Positions 44,613 to 54,385 are shown, numbered from the stretch's first letter. The stretch: 64,000 bases of DNA from PRS1 sp965250265 (GCA_965250265.1 CBDFNO010000015.1:1-64000); one strand, 5' to 3'. The notes: generated by a model from the sequence alone, not told the origin. Program-made: numbers and translations.

Positions 44613-45875
44613 CTAATATTCATCATATTCGCCATCTCCAAAATTAAATGTTAAAGAAAAACGTAATGTGTTTTCTAATGGGCTTTGTATTTTTGAAGCT
44701 GAAAACAAATATGACAAATCTATATTTATTGTGGTGTACTTAAATCCTGCTCCTAAAGCAAAGAACTTTCTTGCTCCTTTCTCATCGCTTTCATTAAAAT
44801 AACCAGCTCTTAATGCAAAAGAATCTTCGTATAAATATTCAACACCTAATGCATAGGTAAATTCTTTTAATTCTTCACTAAATCCGCCTGGTGCATCACC
44901 AAACGATTGAAATACTCCAGAAATAAAACTTACATCTGGATCTTGTCCTTCTATAATATAGGCTGGGTCATAACTTACCTCAATATCAGTATCAGTAATA
45001 TCTGTTCCATTTTCAGGATCATAAATTCCATTTCCGTTAAGGTCTTCAAATTCACGTCTCTCACCTAAAATTGGAGGTGTAGGTACTAAAAGTTTAGCAA
45101 CCTCTAAAGTTACTGCAAGTGTATTGTATTCATCAAAATTAAAGTCGAAACCTGCTCCTAATCTTAATGTCGTCGGTAAAAAATTCTCTCTACCAGCATC
45201 ATCATATTTAATTTTTGGTCCTAGGTTTTGAATTGCAAAACCACCTCTCCATCGTCCGTTGAAACTATCGTATGCATTTTCCTCACTTTGATAAAACCCA
45301 GCTATATCAACGCCAATGGAACTTGCTGCACTTGCATTAATATCGACGGCTTGAATTTTAAGATCCGATCTTAAATAGCGTAATCCTACAGCCATAGAAA
45401 ACTGGTCAGCTAATCTTAAAGAGTATGATGCATCTATAGTTAACTCATTAGGTTTTTCAATTAAAGCTTCAGAAAATTCATCTTGGACAATTTCTATCTC
45501 TCCTAAGCTGAAATATTTAAAACTGAAAGCAAAGGCACTTCTTTCATCAATTCTATTAAAGTAAGTTACATTTGCTAAAAAAATATCGTTAACTAGCTTA
45601 CTTAAATACGGTGTATAACTAATTGCTAATCCAGATTTAGATTCTGAAAACGCATATTTTGAGGGATTCCATTGTTGCGAGTAAGCATCAGCAGAAGTTG
45701 CAACTCCCATATCTCCCATTGCTGCAGCTCTAGCATCAGATGCTATTAACAAAAAAGGAACACCAGTTGTTATTACTCTACTATCATTTGTATATGGAAT
45801 AACCTCCGTTAATGTTTGTGCGTTTACTTTTGCAAAAAAACCAATGGTAATAAAAGCTAAAATGTAATTTTTCAT
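44613..45875 (-). CDS. porV: Type IX secretion outer-membrane protein PorV
   Basis: PorV is the FadL-like outer-membrane barrel that receives type IX cargo from the translocon and passes it to the PorU attachment complex. The 420-residue protein has a signal peptide (ILAFITIGFFAKVNAQT), the family segment FLLIASDARAAAMGDMGVATSADAYSQ (in parts SDARAAAMGDMGVA and QQWNPSKYAF), many beta strands, and a C-terminal strand ENTLRFSLTFNFG. It follows porU after a 65-base gap, which is the usual order in Flavobacteriia. Confidence 0.94.
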   Translation of the reverse strand: MKNYILAFITIGFFAKVNAQTLTEVIPYTNDSRVITTGVPFLLIASDARAAAMGDMGVATSADAYSQQWNPSKYAFSESKSGLAISYTPYLSKLVNDIFLANVTYFNRIDERSAFAFSFKYFSLGEIEIVQDEFSEALIEKPNELTIDASYSLRLADQFSMAVGLRYLRSDLKIQAVDINASAASSIGVDIAGFYQSEENAYDSFNGRWRGGFAIQNLGPKIKYDDAGRENFLPTTLRLGAGFDFNFDEYNTLAVTLEVAKLLVPTPPILGERREFEDLNGNGIYDPENGTDITDTDIEVSYDPAYIIEGQDPDVSFISGVFQSFGDAPGGFSEELKEFTYALGVEYLYEDSFALRAGYFNESDEKGARKFFALGAGFKYTTINIDLSYLFSASKIQSPLENTLRFSLTFNFGDGEYDEY

Positions 45876-45940
45876 ATTAAATATTAATTTATTTTACTGC
45901 TATTCTTCATATTAATAAATTACGCAAATATAATTTATTA

Positions 45941-48900
45941 TTATAGTATAACAAGTTTTTGTATTTTTTCTACTTGTTTATTCAGTTCATTAGAACGTAC
46001 TGTTAATTTATAAACGTAAACTCCTTTTCCAATTTTGTCACCAAAGTCGTCTCTACCATCCCAAACTAAATCTTTAGATAATGAACTGGTTATTTTACTT
46101 CCTCCAGAGGTTTGCCCGTTAATGGTTTTTACCAATTTTCCAGAAACAGTAAATATCTGTACTGAAACGTCTAAAACTTGTGAACTATTGTGATTAAACC
46201 AAAATTCAGTATAACTGATAAATGGATTTGGATAGTTGAGCACATTATTGATTACTAATTCTTCATCTTCATCAAATACAATAAATTGAATTTCAGCTGT
46301 TGATGAATTATTATAAACATCCCAAGCTTTTAATGTTAAAGTATGTAATCCTGGTTCTAAATCTCTAAATGGATAGGTTACTGTTCCTCTTTGGAAGTCG
46401 TCCACTTCAGTTAAGTAATAATCATTTAACTTCACAGGATTAGTTTCATCTCCATCTAATATTGCTGAAATATCATGGCCAATTCCGCTAGAAGTATTAA
46501 TTCCATTTTCATCGTGTAACTTTACTAATAATGTTGGTGCTTCGTTAGTTATTCCACCTGAAACAAAATTTTCATCATTCATGAACAGATTAATATTTGG
46601 GCCTTCATTATCTTCGGCGGCATTTGCATTTAAACCTCCAATTTTAATATCGTAACTAACTCCAGACTGATCTTGTAAAGGGTTTTCGGTTTTTGCATAA
46701 AAACTTACTTTACCATTTCCTACTGGAATACCTATATCTCTAGGCACAACAAAATTGAAACTAAATATTCCGTTCTCTACAGTTGCCTGACCTCTAAAAA
46801 TGATTTCTCCTAGTGTTTCAAAATCTAATAGTATAAGTTGTCCACTAGTATCTCTAGTACCATCATTTGCTAATGTTGATCTATTGATATTCTTATCATA
46901 AATAGTTGCCGTTAATACACCATTATAGTCAGTTAAAATATTTCCTGAAACATCTACAACTTCACCTTCTAATTTAGCTTGGCTAAGTGCTTGAAGCACA
47001 TCTGTATTTCCTGTTATCGGGACATCGTTTATTTTTGTTAGTCTGATATTTGGCTTAGGAAAGGCTAATTTCATAGCTGGATCACCAATAAAGAAAACCA
47101 GTCTTCTCTGTGCAATTCCAGAAATAGCAGGATCGTTTTTAGTAAGTCTTAAGGCTTCGGCAATTGAAGTATAATTATTAGATCCAAATGAAAATAAGTA
47201 TTTTTCTAATTCTATATTAATAGCGACACCTACACTTACAAATATTTCTCGTGTTGTAGTAATTAGTCCAATAGCACCTCCTTCTTTATTTCTATACATA
47301 TATTCACCAGCTGTTGTCCTAAGTGGATTATCGAATTTTGTATACTCACAAGTTACAGTTACAAAACACGTTAACTTGCATACATTTCTAACATCTTGGG
47401 CATTTATCTTGTCAAAAATACGTTCAAGAGCAATTCCGTCTTCACCACCATGACCAAAATAATTAACTACTAAAGCTCCAACCTCCATAGCATCAAAAAT
47501 TGCTTTATTTACTGTTGGATAGCGCTCTCCTCCAGCGGTTGATTCTTGAACAAAAGCATCTGAATGTAATTTGGTTACATTTATAAATGGTTTTTCTTGT
47601 GTAACGGCATCTCCAATACTATTTGTTGTGCCTTGTAATATGCCTTCCCAGTTTTGATCAACATCATCGGAAATTACCACAAAACTATTTCGCCAACTGC
47701 CGTATGCTTCTTCTGAATAATAAGTAACAACTTTATCTACAAGTTCTTTCGCTCTTTGAGGTGTATCGGCTAAAATTCTTCCTACAGCTATGTCTAATTT
47801 ATCTGAAGTTAACATACCTCCTTCATTCTCATCCATCATTCCATAAAAATCATCAGAAACAAACGAACTTGTTAAACTGAAACTACTTAAAGCATTCCAT
47901 GAAGGGACTACATTTGTATTACTAGAAATTCTGTCTTTATAATCAAAAGATGCGTCTCCGAACAAACACAAATATTTTATTCTGTTTTCTACAGTGCTTG
48001 CATTATCGTAAACATACTTTACAAAATTTCTAATAGCTGAAATATCTTGGTTTCCAGAACTAAATTCATTATAAATTTTATTTAAAGTAACTACTTTTAC
48101 ATTTAAATTATATTGATTTCTATTTATTTCTGCTAATCTTTCAGCTTCAACTTCCATATCTTCCCTAGCAATGATAATATAATCTACATCTTCAAATTGA
48201 CCTTGTTCATTTAAAAAGATAGTGCCTTTTAAATTTTGAATTTCAACACTCGATTGCAAATCATTAAGTGGCTCAAAATAATCAGAATCATCAACAGCAA
48301 TATAGGATTTTTGTTCTCCTAACTGAGCTTTAAAACTAAAGATAGCATTAGAGCTTTCATTTGTAATTGCTGCAACATTATATTGGTCTGTAATATCCCA
48401 AACTTCACTTATTGTTGATGCATTAGAAATAACATATTCTCCTATTCCGCTCAATAATGGAACGTTATTATTTTTAAATAAAAATTGATTTCCTAAATGT
48501 GTAAGCGCTCTGACCGCTTCAACCGAAATGTAATCTAAATACCCTACAGAAGAAGGATTTCCATTATTATTATAATTTAATTCAACAGAAATAGTTCCTG
48601 AAGATATAGGTAAGCTACCATTAAAAAAATCTCCGTATGCTAAAATTGGATCATCAATTGCATTGTACAAAAAATTGTCTATGACATTGCCATTTACTTT
48701 TAATTGCATTGTCGTTTGATTTTCCCCAACAGCTGCTGTATAGACTTTAAGTGTTATAGGTTGGGTAGTAACAATGTTTTCAAATTCGAATTCAAATATT
48801 TTTATATTATCAAAATCAAATCGGTCCCCGAACCATCGTCTACCTACACTTGCTAGATTGTATTCATCAATTTCATGATATTTATAATCATGAAACGTAT

Positions 48901-49786
48901 CTATTGTAATTGTTGGATCTCCTAAAGGCTCTGATAGTGTTTGAATACGTTTTCCATTTCCAGATCCAACATTAACAAAATAAGATGTTTTATCGATAAA
49001 TATGTTATTATTAGTGTTGCTTTCTACATTAAATCCATGAGGTCCTTCTCCATAAAACAAAATGTGGTCATCATTATTAAATACCCCATCTTCTTCACCA
49101 ATAAATTTGATAGCGTTTTCGGTTAAATCTAAAGGAAAGGCAACTATATTTTCAAGTGGTAACATGCTTCCTCCGTGACCAAATATTTTAATTCTTCGCG
49201 GATCAACACTATTAGTATTTATCCCTAGACCGTTTAAAAAACTTTTAGTGAGTTTAAAAACTCCTGTTGTATCTATATAGAACTTATACCATTCTCCTTG
49301 GTTCAATACAGAATTAGTTATTTCATGTGTTCTAGAATTTAATCTACTTGTTGGTGTATTATTATAAGTAATCGTAAAAGAGGTCACTTTTTTATAAGCA
49401 CCATTTTCTTTAACAATAGGTGTGATCTCTAAAAATGCTGAAGCTTTATTTCTAGCAATAGTGTTTCTAAATTTTACCTTAACTTCTTTAGGAATCGTTT
49501 TAAGGTTAATATCTTTTAAATCATTTAAAGTAATTGATGAAAATGATACATTAGTTATCTTAATTGATGCTTCATTAATTAAGCCATTAAGTGCCCATTG
49601 TGAAATAAATACCAAACCACTTTCATGACTATAACTAAAATTCTCTTTATTAAATGAAGGTATTTCTATTGTGGATGTGGATGTAGCTAATTTTTTTGTT
49701 CCATTCCATTCAATACTAAAACTTTTTTTTTGGGAAAAACTAAAACTAAAGATTAAAAAAACTAAAGCGAAAATAATTTTTTTCAT
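45941..49786 (-). CDS. porU: Type IX secretion system sortase PorU
   Basis: PorU is the C25 family cysteine peptidase that removes the C-terminal domain of type IX cargo and attaches the cargo to the surface. The 1281-residue protein has a signal peptide (IIFALVFLIFSFSFSQ), an N-terminal beta region, the C25 domain with catalytic His in VVNYFGHGGEDG near residue 779 and catalytic Cys in VTVTCEYTKFDNP near residue 809, and a C-terminal region with LNYPNPFISYTEFWFNHN and a Gly-Lys-rich end (GVYVYKLTV, IQKLVIL) that resembles the type IX sorting domain. Length fits the family. Confidence 0.95.
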   Translation of the reverse strand: MKKIIFALVFLIFSFSFSQKKSFSIEWNGTKKLATSTSTIEIPSFNKENFSYSHESGLVFISQWALNGLINEASIKITNVSFSSITLNDLKDINLKTIPKEVKVKFRNTIARNKASAFLEITPIVKENGAYKKVTSFTITYNNTPTSRLNSRTHEITNSVLNQGEWYKFYIDTTGVFKLTKSFLNGLGINTNSVDPRRIKIFGHGGSMLPLENIVAFPLDLTENAIKFIGEEDGVFNNDDHILFYGEGPHGFNVESNTNNNIFIDKTSYFVNVGSGNGKRIQTLSEPLGDPTITIDTFHDYKYHEIDEYNLASVGRRWFGDRFDFDNIKIFEFEFENIVTTQPITLKVYTAAVGENQTTMQLKVNGNVIDNFLYNAIDDPILAYGDFFNGSLPISSGTISVELNYNNNGNPSSVGYLDYISVEAVRALTHLGNQFLFKNNNVPLLSGIGEYVISNASTISEVWDITDQYNVAAITNESSNAIFSFKAQLGEQKSYIAVDDSDYFEPLNDLQSSVEIQNLKGTIFLNEQGQFEDVDYIIIAREDMEVEAERLAEINRNQYNLNVKVVTLNKIYNEFSSGNQDISAIRNFVKYVYDNASTVENRIKYLCLFGDASFDYKDRISSNTNVVPSWNALSSFSLTSSFVSDDFYGMMDENEGGMLTSDKLDIAVGRILADTPQRAKELVDKVVTYYSEEAYGSWRNSFVVISDDVDQNWEGILQGTTNSIGDAVTQEKPFINVTKLHSDAFVQESTAGGERYPTVNKAIFDAMEVGALVVNYFGHGGEDGIALERIFDKINAQDVRNVCKLTCFVTVTCEYTKFDNPLRTTAGEYMYRNKEGGAIGLITTTREIFVSVGVAINIELEKYLFSFGSNNYTSIAEALRLTKNDPAISGIAQRRLVFFIGDPAMKLAFPKPNIRLTKINDVPITGNTDVLQALSQAKLEGEVVDVSGNILTDYNGVLTATIYDKNINRSTLANDGTRDTSGQLILLDFETLGEIIFRGQATVENGIFSFNFVVPRDIGIPVGNGKVSFYAKTENPLQDQSGVSYDIKIGGLNANAAEDNEGPNINLFMNDENFVSGGITNEAPTLLVKLHDENGINTSSGIGHDISAILDGDETNPVKLNDYYLTEVDDFQRGTVTYPFRDLEPGLHTLTLKAWDVYNNSSTAEIQFIVFDEDEELVINNVLNYPNPFISYTEFWFNHNSSQVLDVSVQIFTVSGKLVKTINGQTSGGSKITSSLSKDLVWDGRDDFGDKIGKGVYVYKLTVRSNELNKQVEKIQKLVIL

Positions 49787-49975
49787 AAAACAATAAACGT
49801 GGAAAATAAGATGATATTATAGCAATATTAATATAAATCAAAATTACAATAATAAATCCTAAAAACGGACGTTTTAAAAAGACAAAATATGATGTAAAAA
49901 TGTCAAAATATCCGTTGTTCTGTATGAAAAATAGGATGAAATGCACATTTTTTTATGTTTTTTACTAAAAAAAAG

Positions 49976-50005
49976 TTGCTTTATAAGCTTTAATTACTAT
50001 ATTGC
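49976..50005 (+). promoter_or_regulatory. Probable gldJ promoter
   Basis: TTG at 49976-49978 and TATATTGC at 49998-50005 are 19 bases apart, the preferred spacing for the Bacteroidota primary sigma factor. The second element matches TAnnTTTG at six of the eight positions counting the two free ones. gldJ starts 40 bases downstream. Confidence 0.5.
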
Positions 50006-50045
50006 AGCACCAAAAATTTAATCTACGTACCTAAAAAGTATCAAT

Positions 50046-51725
50046 ATGAAAAACTTTGCACCATTAGGGATAATGTTAGTTATGGCACTTTCTTTATCTA
50101 CAATTAGTTGTAAAAAATCATCCAGTTCTAAGAATAGTTCTAGAGCTACAGGTTGGAAAATTAATGCCAAAGAAGGCGGTTTTCAATATAATACACAATT
50201 TAAAGAGCAGGAAACTGCTCCTGGTTTAGTATTTATTGAAGGTGGTACTTTTACTATGGGAAAAGTACAGGATGATGTGATGCATGATTGGAATAATACT
50301 CCTAATCAGCAACATGTACAATCTTTTTATATGGACGAAACCGAGGTTACCAATGTAATGTATTTAGAATATTTAGATTGGATAGCACGTGTTTACCCTC
50401 GTGATGATCCTAATTTTAAGGCCATTTATGATGGTGCTGTTCCTGATACATTAGTATGGAGAAACAGATTAGGATATAGTGAAATGATGGTAGAAAATTA
50501 CTTGAGACATCCTGCTTATGCAGAATATCCAGTAGTTGGTGTTAGTTGGATTCAAGCCGTAGAATTCGCACAATGGAGAACAGACAGAGTAAACGAACTT
50601 GGTTTACAAAAAGCTGGTTACTTAACTAGAGGAACTGAATATGAAGCTACTTCAGATGCTAATTTTAATACAGATACTTATATTACTGCTCCAACTTTAA
50701 CTTATGGTGGTAACGATAGTATAATTAACCCTAGTTCTGGACGTGGGAGAAGGCCTCAAGTTACAGCAAACGGCGATACAATAAATGTGCATGCCTCAAG
50801 AGAAACAGGAGCCATTCAATTAAAATATAGACTTCCATCGGAAGCAGAGTGGGAATATGCAGCATTAGGAATGTCAGAATTAAGAAGTTATAACGTTTAT
50901 AGAGGACGTAAAAAATATCCTTGGGATGGTCAATATACAAGATCTGGACAGCGAACACGTCGAGGAGATCAGTTAGCTAACTTTAAACAAGGAAAAGGTG
51001 ATTATGGAGGTATTGCTGGATGGTCCGACGATGGTGCTGATATTACTGGAGAAGTAAAATCGTACGAACCTAATGATTACGGCTTATACGATATGGCTGG
51101 AAACGTTGCCGAATGGGTCTCGGATGTATATAGACCAATTGTTGATGATGAATTTAATGACTTCAATTATTTTCGTGGAAATGTTTATACAAAAAATTCC
51201 ATTAGTAATGATGGAACAGTTAAAATTGTAACTACCGATGATGTTGTTTATGACACATTAAGTAATGGGAAAGTTGTAGCTAGAAATCTACCAGGTGAAT
51301 TAGCACAAGTAGCAGTAGATGATAATGAAACTTATTTAAGATCAAACTTTGATAAAAGTGATGAAATAAATTTTAGAGATGGTGATAAAAAATCTTCTCG
51401 TTACTTTGAAGACTTTAATGACGATGAAGAAGATGGCGAAACATCTTATACAGCTAAAATGTATAATGCACCTATGCATAATCTTGAAAAAGATTCAACT
51501 GGTCAAATGATTAAAGAATATGATAAAACTAATCAGAGAACATCTTTAATTAATGATAAAGTACGTGTATTTAAAGGTGGTTCTTGGAAAGATAGAGATT
51601 ATTGGTTAGATCCAGCACAAAGACGCTATTACCCTGAAGATATGGCAACAGACTATATTGGGTTTAGATGTGCGATGTCTAGAGTTGGTAATAAAACTAA
51701 AGCAAAACACAAAACTAAAAATTAA
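50046..51725 (+). CDS. gldJ: Gliding motility lipoprotein GldJ
   Basis: GldJ is an outer-membrane-associated lipoprotein needed for gliding and for stability of the type IX motor. The 559-residue protein has a lipoprotein signal ending in LSTISCKKSS (Cys about residue 22) and a sulfatase-modifying-factor-type fold with FIEGGTFTMGK, MDETEVTNVMYLEYLDW, RLPSEAEWEYAALG, YDMAGNVAEWVSDVY and VFKGGSWKDRDYW. GldK shares this fold, but the insertion-rich C-terminal half and the flanking porU and murF favour GldJ. It is divergent from porU and ends at a strong terminator. Confidence 0.93.
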   Translation: MKNFAPLGIMLVMALSLSTISCKKSSSSKNSSRATGWKINAKEGGFQYNTQFKEQETAPGLVFIEGGTFTMGKVQDDVMHDWNNTPNQQHVQSFYMDETEVTNVMYLEYLDWIARVYPRDDPNFKAIYDGAVPDTLVWRNRLGYSEMMVENYLRHPAYAEYPVVGVSWIQAVEFAQWRTDRVNELGLQKAGYLTRGTEYEATSDANFNTDTYITAPTLTYGGNDSIINPSSGRGRRPQVTANGDTINVHASRETGAIQLKYRLPSEAEWEYAALGMSELRSYNVYRGRKKYPWDGQYTRSGQRTRRGDQLANFKQGKGDYGGIAGWSDDGADITGEVKSYEPNDYGLYDMAGNVAEWVSDVYRPIVDDEFNDFNYFRGNVYTKNSISNDGTVKIVTTDDVVYDTLSNGKVVARNLPGELAQVAVDDNETYLRSNFDKSDEINFRDGDKKSSRYFEDFNDDEEDGETSYTAKMYNAPMHNLEKDSTGQMIKEYDKTNQRTSLINDKVRVFKGGSWKDRDYWLDPAQRRYYPEDMATDYIGFRCAMSRVGNKTKAKHKTKN

Positions 51726-51747
51726 TATCTTTTAGTTTAAAATATAT

Positions 51748-51777
51748 AAGTCCTAACAAAATTGTTAGGACTTTTTT
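51748..51777 (+). terminator. Strong terminator between gldJ and murF
   Basis: A perfect 12-bp stem (51748-51759 with 51762-51773) with a 2-base minimal loop ends in a T tract to 51777. murF starts only 14 bases later. Confidence 0.88.
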
Positions 51778-51791
51778 ATTACATTTATTTA

Positions 51792-53075
51792 ATGAAAATA
51801 AAACAGCTTCATCAATTATTTTTAGAATATAGTTCTGTTTGTACAGATACAAGAACAATTAAAAAAAATGATCTGTTTTTTGCGCTTAAAGGAGAACATT
51901 TTAATGGAAATGTATTTGCAAAAACCGCATTAGCTAAAGGTGCAAAATATGCTGTTGTAGATGAAGAAGAATATGCTATTAATACTAATTATATTTTAGT
52001 AGATGATGTATTAAATACGTTGCAACAATTGGCTAAATATCACAGAGCTTTTCTTAACTTAAAAATAATTGCGATAACAGGCAGTAATGGCAAAACCACT
52101 ACCAAAGAGCTCGTTAATCATGTGCTTCAAAAAAAATATAGCATAGTAGCTACTAGAGGTAATTTAAACAATCATATTGGTGTCCCACTTACCTTACTCT
52201 CTATGGATGATACTACCGAAATTGGGATTGTAGAAATGGGAGCAAATCATTTAAATGAAATTGAATTTTTATGTAACATAGCAAATCCAGATTATGGTTA
52301 TATTACAAACTTTGGGAAAGCACATCTCGAAGGATTTAAAAACATAGAAGGCGTTGTTAAAGGTAAAAGTGAGCTATATAATTATTTAAAGAAAAATAAC
52401 AAGCTCATTTTCATAAATACAAATGATGATATACAATTAAAACAACTTAATGGTTATAGCAACCATTATAGTTTTGGTAATTCTAATAAAGCACAGTTAT
52501 ATATAAAATATATTGAAACCAATCCTTTTGTGCAGATACAATATAAGGATCAGATAATTATTAGTAAACTTATAGGAAACTACAATTTTAGCAATACTTC
52601 GGCAGCAATAGCCTTTGGCAACTATTTTAAAGTTGACGATTTAAATATTAAAGCTGCTATTGAAGACTACTGCCCTCAAAACAATCGCTCACAAATAATT
52701 GAGAAAAGTAGCAATAAAATTATTCTAGATGCTTACAATGCGAACCCAACTAGTATGAAAGCAGCTTTACTTAATTTTGAAAAGCAAAAGGATACACAAA
52801 AAATTGCCATTCTTGGAGATATGTTTGAATTAGGTGATGAGACCAAAAAAGAGCATCAATATATAATCGATCTTACTTCAACAATGCTATTGGATAAAGT
52901 AGTAGTAATTGGAGAACACTTTTTTAAAACAAAAATAGTCTCGCCAAAAGTAATAGCTTTTAAATCTTTTGAAGATTTTAAAGAAGATTTTGATGCATCA
53001 CAAATTAAAAACGCAATCCTACTAATTAAAGGGTCTCGTGATATGGCATTGGAGCGGGTTTTAGATTTGTTATAG
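51792..53075 (+). CDS. murF: UDP-MurNAc-tripeptide--D-Ala-D-Ala ligase
   Basis: MurF adds D-Ala-D-Ala to complete the cytoplasmic wall precursor. The protein has the N-terminal DTRTIKKNDLFFALKGEHFNG, the ATP loop ITGSNGKTTTKEL near residue 97, GNLNNHIGVPLTLL, EMGANHLNEI and the C-terminal DAYNANPTSMKAAL. The start is set at 51792, since the frame upstream runs into the terminator stem. It completes the Mur pathway of the dcw operon, from which it is separated by 27 kb. Confidence 0.96.
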   Translation: MKIKQLHQLFLEYSSVCTDTRTIKKNDLFFALKGEHFNGNVFAKTALAKGAKYAVVDEEEYAINTNYILVDDVLNTLQQLAKYHRAFLNLKIIAITGSNGKTTTKELVNHVLQKKYSIVATRGNLNNHIGVPLTLLSMDDTTEIGIVEMGANHLNEIEFLCNIANPDYGYITNFGKAHLEGFKNIEGVVKGKSELYNYLKKNNKLIFINTNDDIQLKQLNGYSNHYSFGNSNKAQLYIKYIETNPFVQIQYKDQIIISKLIGNYNFSNTSAAIAFGNYFKVDDLNIKAAIEDYCPQNNRSQIIEKSSNKIILDAYNANPTSMKAALLNFEKQKDTQKIAILGDMFELGDETKKEHQYIIDLTSTMLLDKVVVIGEHFFKTKIVSPKVIAFKSFEDFKEDFDASQIKNAILLIKGSRDMALERVLDLL

Positions 53076-53162
53076 ACTTGACTTTGTGCTAAAAAATGGA
53101 AACTTTCGTTTAACAATGGTTAAATATAATTAAAACAATTTTAGTCTCACATTGTACAGCAT

Positions 53163-53597
53163 ATGAAAAAAGTTCTAGTTTCAATTATTTATTTATGTTT
53201 GCCAGTATTGATTTACTCCCAAGCATGTTGTCCTGTTTATATTCAATTCAAAGGAACAATTGAGACTAGCGGTTTTCAAATTCAAAAAATTTCCTTACCA
53301 TCAATTAACACTTTTAAAATAAAAGATGTTGAAAACTCAAACAACTCTTATTCTGATTTGTTTGTTTCCATAAGTAATATGAAATATAAGGGATTATCTC
53401 AAAGTCTTGGAGATTACTGCGAATCTTTTGATTTAGATAACTTTATATTATCTAATGAATATTTCTATGTTATCATAGAAGTACTTGACAAAAAAGGAGA
53501 TTTATACCTTTTTAAAAAAAAGTTCTATTTCAACGAGACAATTGTCAAAACCGATAAGCCACACGCAACTATTGAGATTCCTAAAATAAGTTTGTGA
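53163..53597 (+). CDS. Small secreted protein, unknown function
   Basis: I do not recognise a family. The 144-residue protein has a signal peptide (KKVLVSIIYLCLPVLIYSQA, cut near residue 20), then ACCPVYIQFKG with two adjacent Cys, and a mature part rich in Lys, Asp and Ser with beta pattern. The TGA stop is followed after three bases by a folded repeat element. The gene stands alone between murF and tRNA-Val, and its AT content is like the surroundings. Confidence 0.65.
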   Translation: MKKVLVSIIYLCLPVLIYSQACCPVYIQFKGTIETSGFQIQKISLPSINTFKIKDVENSNNSYSDLFVSISNMKYKGLSQSLGDYCESFDLDNFILSNEYFYVIIEVLDKKGDLYLFKKKFYFNETIVKTDKPHATIEIPKISL

Positions 53598-53600
53598 TAA

Positions 53601-53729
53601 TACACAACAACGTGTATAATTCATTGCTTCTGATTTTCCCTTCGGAAAATCCTCACGGCTGAATTATGAGCTCGTTTTTATTTGCTAACTTAGTCGCAAA
53701 CGCAACAAACCATACACAACACGTTAAAC
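53601..53729. repeat. Folded intergenic element, attC-like ends
   Basis: This 129-base stretch contains nested inverted repeats: GATTTTCC with GGAAAATC (53632-53639 with 53644-53651) innermost, ATAATTCA with TGAATTAT (53616-53623 with 53660-53667) around it, and imperfect outer arms ACGTGTAT (53610-53617) and ATACACAACACGTT (53712-53725). The right end ACACGTTAAAC contains GTTAAAC, which fits the GTTRRRY core of integron attachment sites. No integrase is nearby. The remaining bases to 53787 hold only an A/T palindrome. Confidence 0.5.
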
Positions 53730-53787
53730 TAAACTAAAATAGATTTTTCAAAAAATCTTAAATTAAATTTTCACTTTTACAGAAATA

Positions 53788-53818
53788 AAAAATCTGTACT
53801 CATGTACAGATTTTTCGC
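53788..53818 (-). terminator. Terminator after tRNA-Val(GAC)
   Basis: A perfect 12-bp stem (53788-53799 with 53804-53815) with a 4-base loop follows the tRNA on the minus strand. The distal arm ends in T when read in that direction. Confidence 0.85.
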
Positions 53819-53824
53819 TTAATG

Positions 53825-53899
53825 TGGGTCATACTGGATTCGAACCAGTGACTTCTACCCTGTCAAGGTAACACTCTGAACCAACTGAGTTAATGACCC
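53825..53899 (-). tRNA. tRNA-Val (anticodon GAC)
   Basis: The minus strand folds as a cloverleaf: acceptor GGGTCAT with ATGACCC, D arm ACTCAGTTGGTTCAGAGT, anticodon loop TTGACAG between TTACC and GGTAG, and T arm ACTGG-TTCGAAT-CCAGT. GAC at 34-36 reads GTC and GTT valine codons. The first anticodon-stem pair is T-G. CCA is not encoded. Confidence 0.92.
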
Positions 53900-54005
53900 T
53901 AAAATTATCACTATAAAATTACAAACTTTATTTAATTAATGTTTGGTTGAGTTTTCTTTATTAATCCAAAATACAACCGCTTCTACAGATTCTACAGATA
54001 CAATC

Positions 54006-54254
54006 TTAAACTAATCTCTTATTTAAAAAAGCACGACCAGAACCAGATTTTAAATATTTTTCGAAATTAAATGCTTTGTATTTATCATTAAAAACAATAT
54101 AAGTCCCTAATTCAACTGGTAGTCGATATTTTGTTGAGATTACTTGACCCTTTGAATGCCTCTTAAACCTATCATCCAAATTATTTGTACAACCAGCATA
54201 ATATGTTTCATTTGAGCATTTAAGAATATAAACTGTCCATACATTATTTTCCAT
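54006..54254 (-). CDS. GIY-YIG domain protein
   Basis: The 82-residue protein is a bare GIY-YIG nuclease domain: WTVYILKCSNETYYAGCTNN holds the GIY (VYI) and YIG (YAG) positions, LDDRFKRH the catalytic Arg, and KAFNFEKYLKSGSGRAF the metal-binding Glu. This matches the small stand-alone UhpB/YhbQ-type proteins (UPF0213 relatives) whose role is unclear; nuclease activity is not proved. It sits between two tRNA-Val genes on the same strand. Confidence 0.9.
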   Translation of the reverse strand: MENNVWTVYILKCSNETYYAGCTNNLDDRFKRHSKGQVISTKYRLPVELGTYIVFNDKYKAFNFEKYLKSGSGRAFLNKRLV

Positions 54255-54334
54255 TTATAAATATACTATTAAAAAACAGAAAAGTGGGCTTCGTCCACCG
54301 AAGCGCATAGAAATTTATCTGTTAAATTTATGGC

Positions 54335-54380
54335 AAAAAAAACTCGCCTTTGTTTTCTTAAATAGAAAACTTTGGCGAGC
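54335..54380 (-). terminator. Terminator after tRNA-Val(TAC)
   Basis: CTCGCC (54343-54348) pairs with GGCGAG (54374-54379); after a 3-by-3 internal loop, 54352-54358 pairs with 54364-54370. The A run at 54335-54342 gives a T tract on the minus strand. Confidence 0.8.
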
Positions 54381-54385
54381 GAAGG

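Noticed and set aside
49860..49912. AAAACG/CGTTTT palindrome and two CAAAATAT words upstream of porU
   Set aside because: AT-rich words of this size are expected by chance; the spacing fits no promoter or known operator.
54006..54254. GIY-YIG protein as a homing endonuclease of an intron
   Set aside because: It is not inside a gene or intron, and the 82-residue stand-alone form is common as a host gene; neither flanking tRNA is interrupted.
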